64,000 bases of DNA from Symbiodinium natans. Lineage: Eukaryota > Sar > Dinophyceae > Suessiales > Symbiodiniaceae. The translations under genes were made by a program, and so were the position numbers. Position 1 is the first letter of the stretch, and every line of letters begins with the position of its first letter. The notes under the pieces are model-generated. The model worked only from the letters and a program-made list of their open reading frames with translations, searched no databases and had not been told where the DNA came from. Where the stretch lies: contig CAJNDS010002113.1 in assembly GCA_905221605.1 (NCBI GenBank), forward strand, positions 823,501 to 887,500, given 5' to 3'. Below, one piece after another: positions 54,741 to 63,955 of this stretch.

Positions 54741-55676
54741 TTCCTCGAGTTTCCAAAAATCCAAAAACCCAAAAAATCCAACCAGGGTTCCGCTTTTTGG
54801 AAACTCGAGCGGGAGCCTCAAAATCCTAAAACCGAGCAAATTCCTCGAGTTTCCAAAATTCCAAAATTCCAAAAAAATCCACCCCAAGGTTTGGATTTTT
54901 GGAAACTCGAGCGGGAGCCTCAAAATCCAAAAACCGAGCAAATTCCTCGAGTTTCCAAAATTCCAAAAATCCAGAAAAATCCACCCCAAGGTTTGGATTT
55001 TTGGAAACTCGAGCGGGAGCCTCAAAATCCCAAAATCGAGCAAATTCCTCGAGTTTCCAAAATTCCAAAAACCCAAAAAAACCCACCCCCAGGTTTGGAT
55101 TTTTGGAAACTCGAGCGGGAGCCTCAAAATCCAAAAATCGAGCAAATTCCTCGAGTTTCCAAACTTCCCAACCTTGGGGTGGATGTTTTTGGATTTTTGG
55201 AATTTTGGAAACTCGAGGAATTTGCTCGATTTTTGGATTTTGAGGAAATTCCTCGAGTTTCCAAAATTCCAAAAACTCCAACCCAAGTTTCGGATTTTTG
55301 GAAACTCGAAATTCCAAACCTTGGGGTGGCTTTTTTTGGATTGTTGGAATTTTGGAAACTCGAGGAATTTGCTCGATTTTTGGATTTTGAGGAAATTCCT
55401 CGAGTTTCCAAAAAAAATTCCAAAAACTCCAACCCAAGTTTCGGTTTTCTGGGAACTCGAGCGGGAGCCTCAAAATCCAAAAATCGAGCAAATTCCTCGA
55501 GTTTCGAAAGCTCCAAACCTTGGGGTGGGTTTTTTTTGGATTTTTGGAAGTTTGGAAACTCGAGGAATTTGCTCGATTTCTGGATTTTGAGGCTCCCGCT
55601 CGAGTTTCCAAAAACCCAAACCTTTGGGGTGGATGTTTGGATATTTGGACTTTTGGATTTTTAGAAACTGGATTTT
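54741..55676. repeat. 102-bp tandem array with CTCGAG palindromes, in direct then inverted copies
   Basis: CCTCGAGTTTCCAAAA recurs at 54743, 54843, 54945, 55047 and 55149 (period 100-102 bp). Each unit ends GGAAACTCGAGCGGGAGCCT, the inverse of its beginning. After 55180 the units occur in inverted and truncated form (GGAAACTCGAGGAATTTGCT), so the array is itself a large palindrome with many hairpin options. Confidence 0.85.
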
Positions 55677-55689
55677 CGATAAGAGTTTT

Positions 55690-56880
55690 TCAGGGGTTCT
55701 TATATGATTCATTATTATGTTTTAGGCTGCCTATTAAGTTTAATAATGTTCCTGATCTCTTTAATGGGAGTCCTCATTTAATTAATAAGACTCCTAATCA
55801 TTTTACTAGCATTCTAAGTGATCTTCAATGGGATTCCTGTATTTGTTTAATAGGGTTCGTATTAGATTTTAAGGATACCTATTAAAGGACTTTATTGCGT
55901 TTAGTATTGATTCCTATTCAGTTTAAGCAAATGCCAAATAATTGGAATACGATTCTGAGTAATTGTAATAGCATTCTTCTTCCTAGTTAGTTTTAATAAA
56001 AGTCTTAGAATTTTAATAAGCTTCATAACAGATTTTATATATATTGCTATTAATTTCAATAGGCTTCTTATTCATGTTCATAAGATGCCTTACAATTTCT
56101 AATTGGGTTCCTTTTTGCTTTGACAAGCTTCCTATTCATTTAAAAAGGCTTCTGAATAATTGGAATAGGCTTCGTATTCATTTTAACAGGGTTTCTCATT
56201 CATGTTGACAGGATTCCTAATAATGTTCATAGGATTCCTACTAGATTCCACAGTGCTCCGATTATGTTTTTAAATCCTGTTCCCTATTCATTTCAATTGG
56301 ACTCGAAGTAATGTTATTGTAACTCTTATTTGTTTTATTAGCAATCCTATTAATTAATGTTTTAATAGGGTTCATTATAATTCTAACAGTACGACTCTTC
56401 TTGTTTTAAATTTTGAAGGGCCCACATTACTTTTTAATCGAATTTTATTGGCTCCTCTTAATCCTTTAATAGGATTCATCTTCATGTTAAACGGATTCCT
56501 GTTACTCTTAAAAAGAATTCATAGATTCTTTTGTAGGGTTCCTATTAATTTTAATAGCATTCCTATGAATTCAAAAGGGTTCCTATTCGTTTGAATGGCC
56601 TTCCTATGGTTCCTCTGAATTTAGGACGCCAAGAAATTTTAATAGGAGCTTCTACGTATATTTCAACCAGGTTCTTATTAATTGTACTAGGATTCTTACT
56701 AAGTTTTCAAAAAAGACTCGTCTTAATTTCAATAGGGTTCTCATTCATTTTAATGGGGTTCCTATTGATTTAAATCGGATTCCTATTGAACTCATACGAA
56801 GCCTATGAATCCTAATAAACTCAATAGGAACCCAAGTAAAACTAAGAGCAATCTTATTAAAATTAATAGCAATCCACGAT
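55690..56880. repeat. AT-rich degenerate repeat built on ATTCCTATT/AATAGGATTCC
   Basis: GATTCCTATT, GGTTCCTATT and TTTAATAGG motifs recur every 25-30 bp for 1.1 kb. From about 56790 they switch to the reverse orientation (AATAGGAACCC, ATTAAAATTAATAGCAATCC). No gene. Confidence 0.7.
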
Positions 56881-57160
56881 GTCGAGCAAATTGTTCAGGT
56901 CCTTACAGCATGCGTCCTTCTCACATCTGTCTGCATCTTTCATTGCGAACACAAAACCGTACTAATCGAAAAAATATGCTCTATTGTGTGTTAACGTGTC
57001 TGGCTACTGTGTGCAGCTATGCTGTCCGTCGCGCCCTCAGCCCTTTTTTGCTTCCGGGGTCTGTCGAGGGGGGGGGGGGGGTGAGCATGTCTGATATATA
57101 TAGATACACACATTTTTGTGTAGTCCTTAGTCCTTGTATAACCTAAGTAGCCTCAAAAGT

Positions 57161-57300
57161 ACCCCTAAACCCTAAACCCTAAACCCTAAACCCTAAACCC
57201 TAAACCCTAAACCCTAAACCCTAAACCCTAAACCCTAAACCCTAAACCCTAAACCCTAAACCCTGAACCCTGAACCCTGAACCCTAAACCCTAACCCCTA
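57161..57300. repeat. Pure (CCCTAAA)n array, about 19 units
   Basis: Marks the right border of the array-free block of about 9.6 kb that begins after 47520. Confidence 0.95.
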
Positions 57301-57308
57301 AGCCCCCT

Positions 57309-60300
57309 AGGGTCCCTCCTTTGGCCCCTTCGTGGAAGGATCGCTCCAGCCTGAAGTCTATCTTGTACAGCAACTTGGTCGTCTTTTTGGTTTCTGGGTT
57401 CCTTATAAACTGATCAACCCAAAGAATTGTGCCCTTATCACAATTTTGGGTTTAGGGTTTAGGGTTTAGGGTTACTGGGATACCCAGGCAACCACAATGC
57501 CTTGGGCCTCCCGAGCGATGAGGAGCTGCAACACTGTTTAGACGAGGCCCTTGGAACGGACCGACTGGATCTCATGGACCTGGAAGATATCAAAGCCTGG
57601 TGGGACTTGCGAAGGTGGGGCCGAAATTGTATTGAGGGGTTTTAACGTTTAAAAACCCTAAATTGTATTAAAAGTGCAGCCCCTCCCCCCCCCCCCCCAG
57701 GTTGCCGAAATCTTGCGTGCGCCAGGTACATACAGATCGACTTTATGGATGAGTCTGCGATGATGGACTACTGCGGAGTTCTGACCATCATACTGCTGGC
57801 TGCCTTTGCGATCGCCGGGGTGTTAGACTCTTTGTGGGTTTAGGGTTTAGGGTTTAGGGTTTAGGTTTTACGGTTTAGGGTTTTGGTGCTTTACCGCAAC
57901 TTTGGGTCCTGAGCCTTTTTTTGGTTTTTGGGCTTCTTAATATAAGGCAGCTAAAAGCTTTAACTTATAGCCTAAACCCTAAACCCTAAACCCTAAACCC
58001 TAAACCCTAAACCCTAAACCCTAAACCCTAAACCCTAAACCCTAAACCCTAAACCCTAAACCCTAAACCCTAAACCCTAAACCCTAAACCCTACTAAGTG
58101 CAGCCAAGGACTGGCTGGCTCACGCCGACCTCTTCTCCCCTGGGCTGCTATTGATCATGGTACTCAGCGGATGCCTGAGCATCATCATGCTAGGTTTTAG
58201 GGTTTAGTGTTTAGGGTTTAGGGTTTAGGGTTTAGGGTTTAGGGTTTAGGGTTTAGGGTTTAGGGTTTAGGGTTTAGGGTTTAGGGTTTAGGGTTTAGGG
58301 TTTAGGGTTTAGGGTTTAGGGTTTAGGGTTCCCTTTTGTTGGGTTCTGGGCTCCCTTATGAAGTAGCCAACCCCAAAAAGGGGTGCCCTTGTCATAAGAT
58401 GATTCCTGGGCTACTCAGGATGTTATTCAGGTGTGCATCGACATCAACCACATCCTTGAGCGCGACAGATCCTGGGCTCCCATTTCGAGGTGATCAGAGG
58501 GTGTTCCCTGAACCCTAAACCCTAAACCCTAAACCCTAAACCCTAAACCCTAAACCCTAAACCCTAAACCCTAAACCCTAAACCCTAAACCCTAAACCCT
58601 AAACCCTAAACCCCTCCCAATGCAGGAGCTTGAGTTAATTCCTCATGTCATCCCTTTGCGACCCCTCAAAGGACGCGGCAGCGTGATTCTGGTTCGGGGG
58701 GGGCGAGTGAAAGTACGCACTAGCTCTATGCAGGAGTTGTTTTCTAACGTTTGGTGCCACATCTTAGACCCTAAACCTTAAAAGGCCTAAACCTAAACCC
58801 TCAACCCTCAATGCCCTGAACCCTAAAAAGGGCCCCAAACCTAACAAGCCCTGAACCCTAGAAGCCCTTAACCCTAAAAGCCCTAAAAGCCCTAAACCCT
58901 CAAAGGCCTAAACCCTAGAAGCCCTACACCCTAAAAGCCCTAAACCCTAAGCCCAAAACGCTAAACCCTAAAGCCCCCTAAACCCTACAAGCCCCAAAAG
59001 CCTTGAACGCCTCAAAAGCCTCAAAAGCCTTAAAAGCCCTAAAACAGCCTAAACCCTAAACTCTAAACCCTAAACCCTAAACCCGAAACCCCAAACCCTA
59101 AACCCTAAACCCTAAACCCTAAACCCTAAACACTAAACCCTAAACCCTAAACCCTAAACCCTAAAAGCCCTAAGCCCTAAGCCCTAAGCCAAAAGCCCGA
59201 AGCCCGAAGCCCGAAGCCCGAAGCCCTAAGCCCTAAGCCCTAAGCCCTAAGCCCTAAGCCCTAGGCCCTAAGCCCTAAGCCCTAAGCCCTAAGCCCTAAG
59301 CCCTCAGCCCTAAGCCCTAAGCCCTAAGCCCTAAGCCCTAAGCCCTCAGCCCTCAGCCCTAAGCCCTGAGCCCTAAGCCCTAAGCCCTTGACCCTTAAGC
59401 CTTAAGCCCTCAGCCCTAAGCCCTAAGCCCAAGGCCTGGTCCTGGTGGATGCCGCTGCCGACGCCATTCTGTCCAAGCGATCCGATCCTTGGGGAGGGCT
59501 TTAGGGGTTTGGTTCGATAGTGTTTAGGGTTTAGGGTTTTGGGTTTTGGGTTTTGGGTTCAGGGTTTAGGGTTTAGGGTTTAGGGTTTAGGGATTAGGGT
59601 TTAGAGCATGATGGATTTCTGTGAGTGTACAGAGGGACATATTGGGTGTCCTCTTGGGGATACTGGGAATAAACAGCCCTAGACCGCGACAATCCCTTTT
59701 GCATCCTGTGCACTTCGTAGCCTAAACCCTCTTGGTAGCCCAGCGATGCCCTTTTGCCCTTGTTTTCGTTCAAGGTTTAGGGTTTAGGGTTTAGGGTTTA
59801 GGGTTTAGGGTTTAGGGTTTAGGGTTTAGGGTTTAGGGTTTAGGGTTTAGGGTTTAGGGTTTAGGGTTTAAAGCAATCAACCCCAAAAGGGTTCCCTTGT
59901 TATGAGATGGTTGCTGGACTACCAAGCCCTTGGACCCCTGAGCCCCAACACCTTTGCACCTTTCACTCTTCAGCTAATCTAGGACCCAGAGTAGGCCCTT
60001 CTTCCCTTGTTGGGGGGTTTTTGGGGTTCCCCTAAACCCTAAACCCTAAACCCCTAAACCCTAAACCCTAAACCCCAAACCCTAAACCCCAAACCCTAAA
60101 CCCTAAACCCTAAACCCTAAGCCTCTTTCAACCAAAAAGGGCACCCTTCTTATTCCTCGGTTTGCTGGCCTAGTAATCTCCAAGGATGCCGTGGAGGTTG
60201 CGACGCTGCTGCGCGCAGTGGAGCGGAAGGCGGCTGGGCTGAGGGTTTAGGGTTTAGGGTTTAGGGTTTAGGGTTTAGGGTTTAGGGTTTCGGGTTTCGG

Positions 60301-61987
60301 GTTTAGGGTTTAGGGTTTAGGGTTTAGGGTGCGTCCTCGAGTGTGGGCCGCGATCTGTGTCTCTTGTCAAGCCGGGGTCGTAGGAGGGGAGGAGGAAGGG
60401 TCGAAAACTACCCTAACCCTGAGCCCTAAACCCGCAATTAGACCTTAACCCTTGACCCTTGACCCGACACCCTCAGCGCTGAATTCTAATTTTGTTTTTT
60501 GTTGAAAGTTGTTTTGAGGTTTTGTGCCTTACGTACTTGCGCTTTGGTCCGTGAATTGTCCTGGAAGGGCTCCCAGAGATGGGTTCAGGTCACATGACCT
60601 CTGGAGAAAATGACCCAGGACTAAGGTTTAGGGTTTAGGGTTTAGGCTTTCGGCTTTAGGGTTGTGATCGTGGGGCCTTGGACACGCTGAGGATCCCCAA
60701 AAACTTAAATTCCCGAAAAAAAAACCCTGAGGAAAACCTACCCGGCCCCAACCATTGATTCTTGAATCCTGAAAGATTCCTGAACAAAACCTGAAAATTC
60801 CGATTGGCCCCGAAACCATGTTTTCTTCAATCCTGAGTAAAAACTGAAAGATGCTCGGAAAAAACAGTTGCTATTCGCAAATTCCTCGGATTTCCTACGG
60901 TTCTTAGGAAAATCCTCAGGAATACTCAGGAACACTCAGGAATTCCTGATTGAATACGGTTTTTAATCGAATCTCTCTTAGGCGAACCCCTTAGAACCCT
61001 AGAAAATCCTGGATGCTTGTGAAAAGTAGGTTTTTTTTTTCCAGCTTTTCCAATGCAAAAGCTGAAAAAAGCTGAAAAAAGGCTGAACAAAGCTGAACAA
61101 AGGCTGCTTTTCCTTTATTTCTGGGATTGGGGTCAGGTTGGTTTTCGATTATTTTTCAGGATTTCTAAGGGACAGTTGTTTTTTGTTGTTGGGTTTTCTA
61201 GGTTTTTAATAAACAGCTTTTGCCAGTGTCTCCAAGCCCAACACGTTCACAAGTTTAGGGTTTAGGCTTTAGGGTTTAGGGCGGAGCTGTCCAGGACGTA
61301 GCCGTGAGTTTGATGGTGCCCTGCGCGAATTCGTAGACGGACCCAGGTTTGCCATTTTTCGTCGAAAATTGATCTATACTTCGCTGGCTTTGAGCAAAAC
61401 ATGCATCGAGTCTCTATACTATCTTGGAGAGGTTGTTTTGTTTGGGTGGGGGGGGGGGGGTGGTATATCTGCCATTTGCTTAAGAATCCCCAACATAAAA
61501 GACAATGATCCCTATATTGCCCGTTATAAGGGAATACATATGTATAGATAGATATGTATATATATATATATATGTATATATACAATATAATATAAACACA
61601 TGTTTTTCCCCATTTTTTTGGGGGGAGGGGGTTCTGAAGCAACTAGTAACTAGTAGATACAGCAGCAGGTTACATTTTCAGTTGCGCAGTACTTCTGCAG
61701 GGTTGGGGGCCCTCGCCTCAGCTACCCCCAAACCATGGGATGTGCGTTGTGCATCCCTTTCAACCCTCAACCGTCCATGGCAAATCTTCTAGCACACCCG
61801 AAGTTGGGAAACGTGTGACCAGGTCGACATGTTTGATGACCGGCAGCAGATTCTTGGAGTCGCCATGACTGCCAACTACCGAAACGGCTGGATCGTCAGC
61901 ATCCTGTTTGCCGCTTGCAGCGGCCTGTGGGAGATACTACGAACCATGCGCACGGACCTGGTGGACTTCGTGGCGTCCCAGGATGAG
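57309..61987 (+). CDS. Multi-span membrane protein gene with array-filled introns (partial model)
   Basis: Exons: about 57310-57370 (EGSLQPEVYLVQQLG); 57488-57614 (DRLDLMDLEDIKAWWDLR) joining in phase, through AG|G, to 57726-57819 (MMDYCGVLTIILLAAFAIAG, a membrane span); 58109-58193 (DLFSPGLLLIMVLSGCLSII, a second span); about 58419-58480 (DVIQVCIDINHILERDRSW); about 58626-58700 (ELELIPHVIPLRPLKGRG); about 59436-59494 (GLVLVDAAADAILSKRSDPW); 60185-60244, exactly 20 codons (DAVEVATLLRAVERKAAGLR); 61823-61987, 55 codons (NGWIVSILFAACSGLWEILR). Several donors are GTTTAG of an array. The phases of the 58.4 and 58.6 kb exons do not fit GT donors; GC or GA donors would be needed. A membrane protein of unknown family, possibly channel-like; more than one gene is possible. 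Confidence 0.5.
57371..57487 (+). mobile_element. Family C foldback with a TTTAGGG insert, copy 5
   Basis: The family core GGTTCCTTATAAACTGATCAA and GTGCCCTTATCACAATTTTG is followed by three TTTAGGG units and GTTACTGGGATACCCAG, the acceptor of the exon at 57488. Confidence 0.65.
57836..58097. repeat. TTTAGGG array, family C-like relic and CCCTAAA array within one intron
   Basis: TTTAGGG units at 57836-57888; TTTTTGGGCTTCTTAATATA at 57920-57950 resembles family C; (CCCTAAA)n at 57968-58094 ends in ACTAAGTGCAGCCAAG, the acceptor region. Confidence 0.8.
58196..58418 (+). mobile_element. TTTAGGG array plus family C foldback, copy 6, as one intron
   Basis: About 18 TTTAGGG units (58196-58328) run into GGGCTCCCTTATGAAGTAGC and GGGGTGCCCTTGTCATAAG, ending CCTGGGCTACTCAG at the next exon. 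Confidence 0.7.
58508..58613. repeat. Pure (CCCTAAA)n array
   Basis: About 15 units ending CCCAATGCAG, the acceptor of the exon at 58626. Confidence 0.9.
58765..59430. repeat. Large mixed array: CCCTAAAAG, CCCTAAA, then CCCTAAG
   Basis: Starts with 9-bp CCCTAAAAG units, passes through CCCTAAA (59050-59165), a short run of CCCGAAG (59195-59225), then about 28 CCCTAAG units. A stepwise change of the unit along one tract shows local homogenisation. Confidence 0.9.
59520..59610. repeat. TTTAGGG/TTTTGGG array
   Basis: Three TTTTGGG units embedded in TTTAGGG units. Confidence 0.85.
59728..59934 (+). mobile_element. Family C foldback split by a TTTAGGG array, copy 7
   Basis: GGTAGCCCAGCGATGCCC at the left and GGTTGCTGGACTACC at the right are inverted repeats. 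The array at 59774-59870 (about 14 units) sits between the two halves, and the right half AATCAACCCCAAAAGGGTTC is typical of the family. Confidence 0.75.
59993..60184 (+). mobile_element. Family C foldback split by a CCCTAAA array, copy 8 (intron)
   Basis: CCCTTCTTCCCTTGTTGGGG at the left, AAAAAGGGCACCCTTCTTAT at the right, with (CCCTAAA)n at 60026-60120 between. It ends in ATCTCCAAG, the acceptor of the 20-codon exon at 60185. Confidence 0.7.
60243..60330. repeat. (TTTAGGG)n array beginning at an exon donor
   Basis: CTGAGG|GTTTAGGG: the intron starts with the array itself. Two TTTCGGG units occur in the middle. Confidence 0.9.
60335..61440. other. No supported gene; A/T-rich stretch with short self-similar motifs
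   Basis: 60600-60660 is a TTTAGGG tract. 60700-61010 has many CCTGA/TCAGGAA and AATCCT motifs, loosely palindromic. 61050-61105 repeats AAAGCTGAAAAA-type units. A plus frame at 61053-61265 is low-complexity. Confidence 0.45.
61445..61640 (+). mobile_element. Family F foldback, copy 4, with an AT microsatellite inside
   Basis: Two half elements: TTTGCTTAAGAATCCCC with CCTATATTGCCCGTTATAAG on one side, and GGGGGTTCTGAAGCAACTAG on the other, separated by TATATA repeats at 61555-61585. The right end resembles copy 1 (GGTCTGAAGCAAGTAG). Confidence 0.55.
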
Positions 61988-61997
61988 GTGCGGGACT

Positions 61998-62213
<216 letters not shown>

Positions 62214-62334
62214 GCTTGGAAACTCCTTTGACATAGTAAGTCTACTTAGTTTCCTCTCGAGACCCTCGTATATAATCCCAATAACCCCGCTTTACTAACC
62301 TGTTATTACGTAAGTCAAAAGGGCTTCCAAACAC
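62214..62334 (+). mobile_element. Family H foldback, copy 2
   Basis: TTGGAAACTCCTTTGACATA at the left against GTCAAAAGGGCTTCCAAAC at the right. It contains AGTAAGTCTACTTAG like copy 1 at 18575. It lies between the trinucleotide repeat and the disulfide isomerase gene. Confidence 0.7.
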
Positions 62335-62440
62335 CCAAAAGTAAGAGCACCCCCCCCATCTTGCTGGCGAAAAAGTCTTGGCCCTGACGCCCGATAGCTC
62401 GGCAAGCCCGACGTTTCCCGCCCTTGAGCTGCCTCTTGCC

Positions 62441-62971
62441 ATGCTCCGCCCTGCCGCACTTCTCGCTCTCCTGGGCCTCGCCCAAGCCACCGACCTCACG
62501 ATGGAGTCGTGGGAGAAGAAGACGTGTTCGTCAAGTTTGCTGCTCCCTGGTGTGGCCATTGCAGGAGCATGAAGCCCGCGTGGGACAAGCTGATGGAGGA
62601 CTTCGAGAACAAGGACGTGTTGGTTGCTGACGTGGACTGCACCTCGAATGATGGAAAGGCCTTGTGCGAGAAGGTGGGTGTGCGAGGCTTCCCGACGCTC
62701 AAGTATGGCGATCCCGATGACCTTCAGGACTCTTAGTCGCCCAGCGGTACCCTTTCTGCCATTTTTTTTGGGGGGGGGTTTAAGGTTCCCTTATTACGTA
62801 ACCAACCCCCCAAAAAGGGTAACCCTTATTATGTTTCTTCGAATTATTCTTACTATTATGGTTATCATCATATGGTTGCTGGGCTACCTTCAGGCCTACC
62901 AGGGTGCCCGTGAATTCGACGCTCTCAACACCTTCGCCAAGGGTCTTGAGAGGAAGCCGATCCACCAGTAG
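62441..62971 (+). CDS. Protein disulfide isomerase, single thioredoxin domain, secreted
   Basis: Catalyses disulfide formation and rearrangement in the ER. ATG at 62441 gives a signal peptide (MLRPAALLALLGLAQAT) and then LTMESWE. The thioredoxin domain follows with FVKFAAPWCGHCRSMKPAW (CGHC active site), VLVADVDCTSN and VGVRGFPTLKYG, the latter with the conserved cis-Pro. The signal peptide and domain are in different frames: about two extra bases lie in the GA run at 62512-62520. This may be a slip in the assembly or a real break. Exon 1 ends at 62727 (DDLQ). Exon 2, 62894-62971, reads AYQGAREFDALNTFAKGL and ends KPIHQ-stop, fully in frame. The mature protein is short (about 100 residues), as in other single-domain PDIs of algae. 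The intron is the family C element. Confidence 0.75.
62728..62893 (+). mobile_element. Family C foldback forming the PDI intron, copy 9
   Basis: ACCTTCAGG occurs at both borders (62720-62728 and 62888-62896) like a target-site duplication. Inside, GCCCAGCGGTACCC faces GGTTGCTGGGCT, and the core AGGTTCCCTTATTACGTAAC with AAAAAGGGTAACCC is typical. The only in-frame join is CAG|GACTCT to TTCAG|GCC, so the donor is GA, not GT. Confidence 0.8.
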
Positions 62972-62974
62972 CGG

Positions 62975-63440
62975 GAGACCAGGCGGATATTTGCATCTTT
63001 TCCGCTGATTGGGTTTTAAGAGGATAAGTGCTAGGAGAATATTTCAGAGGGTTTTACTGGCCATCCATCCTAGGAGACCATGATCAGGGATGATCCGGGA
63101 AAAGGAGCACCTCCCAAACACTTTACTAAGCACTTGCGTTTCACCAGTTGGGCCTTCACATCAGGAGCAGACTTTTTTGTTGCGACAGTTGAGAAACAAA
63201 AAAGGCCTAGCGCGCAAAGATGCCGAGCGCACCAGCAAAAACTATTCGACAAAGCTTCTCTGGGCAGCTTGCTCAACAGTCTTGCAGACGAGGGTCCGCA
63301 TGTCATCTTTCGTTCTCTGGTGCCCCTTACCCTACTTGACCCTAAATCCTACTTCGGACCCTAAACGCTGGAAGCTTTAGGCCCCTGAACACTAAACCCG
63401 AACCCCAGTGTCATGCCATGCTGCACCAGGCTGGGGGGGA
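62975..63440. other. 3' flank of the PDI gene
   Basis: Overlapping frames on both strands at 63070-63380 have no domain. Loose CCCTAAA-like units begin near 63330. Confidence 0.4.
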
Positions 63441-63445
63441 TGGAC

Positions 63446-63688
63446 TGGACCCTCAACCCTCAACCCTAAGCCCTAAACCCTGAGCCCTAAGCCCTAAGCC
63501 CTAAGCCCTAAGCCCTAAGCCCTAAGCCCTAAGCCCTAAGCCCTAAGCCCTAAGCCCTAAGCCCTAAGCCCTAAGCCCTAAGCCCTACGCCCTAAGCCCT
63601 AAGCCCTAAGCCCTAAGCCCTAAGCCCTAAGCCCTAAGCCCTAAGCCCTAAGCCCTAAGCCCTAAGCCCTAAGCCCTAAGCCCTAACG
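63446..63688. repeat. (CCCTAAG)n array, about 33 units
   Basis: Almost every unit is CCCTAAG rather than CCCTAAA, with single CCCTAAA, CCCTGAG and CCCTACG variants. Confidence 0.95.
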
Positions 63689-63743
63689 CAAAGGCTGCTT
63701 GCTCTTGCCAGTGCTGTTCGCCTGCATAAAAAAGGGGGTGCCC

Positions 63744-63955
63744 TGAATATACACCCCAAACCCCAAACCCCAAACCCCAAACCCCAAACCCCAAACCCCA
63801 AACCCCAAACCCCAAACCCTAAACCCCGAGCCCCGCTAATCCTTATTTATAGGACTCCCCGCCACCCCCCGCCACCCAAACCTTAAACCCTAAACCCCCA
63901 AACCCTAAACCCTAAACCCTAGCCCTAAAGCCTGGACCCCCAAACCCTAAACCCA
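63744..63955. repeat. (CCCCAAA)n array, then mixed CCCTAAA
   Basis: About ten pure CCCCAAA units (63753-63815), then a short gap with a GCCACCCCCC duplication, then mixed units to 63955. A third unit type within 300 bp of the CCCTAAG array. Confidence 0.9.

Larger units (their letters stand above)
54657..57088. mobile_element. 2.4-kb element with terminal inverted repeats, no coding capacity
   Basis: The left end ATGGTCACCCCC...CTCGACAGACCCCGGAAG (54657-54690) and the right end CTTCCGGGGTCTGTCGAG...GGGGGTGAGCAT (57051-57088) are inverted repeats of about 35 bp, differing by one base in the outer part and by C-run length. The left end continues into TTCCGGTCTG, making a second hairpin with ACAGACCCCGG. 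The interior holds the two repeat arrays listed next. Long frames (54463-55590, 54657-55664, 54826-55611) exist only because the 102-bp repeat lacks stops. It lies 550 bp after the transposon-like gene and may be an independent insertion or a non-autonomous partner. Confidence 0.75.

Noticed and set aside
54463-55664. Long frames of 375, 335 and 261 codons rich in Phe, Ser, Asn and Lys on both strands
   Set aside because: They run through the 102-bp palindromic array, which lacks stops in several frames; the peptides are periodic (FLEFPKFQ-type) and appear on both strands.
54741-55676. CRISPR array
   Set aside because: Units are contiguous palindromes without unique spacers, and the DNA is eukaryotic.
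57161-60330. True chromosome end or telomere
   Set aside because: Arrays are short, occur in both orientations, alternate with exon-like sequence and are spread across the whole window.
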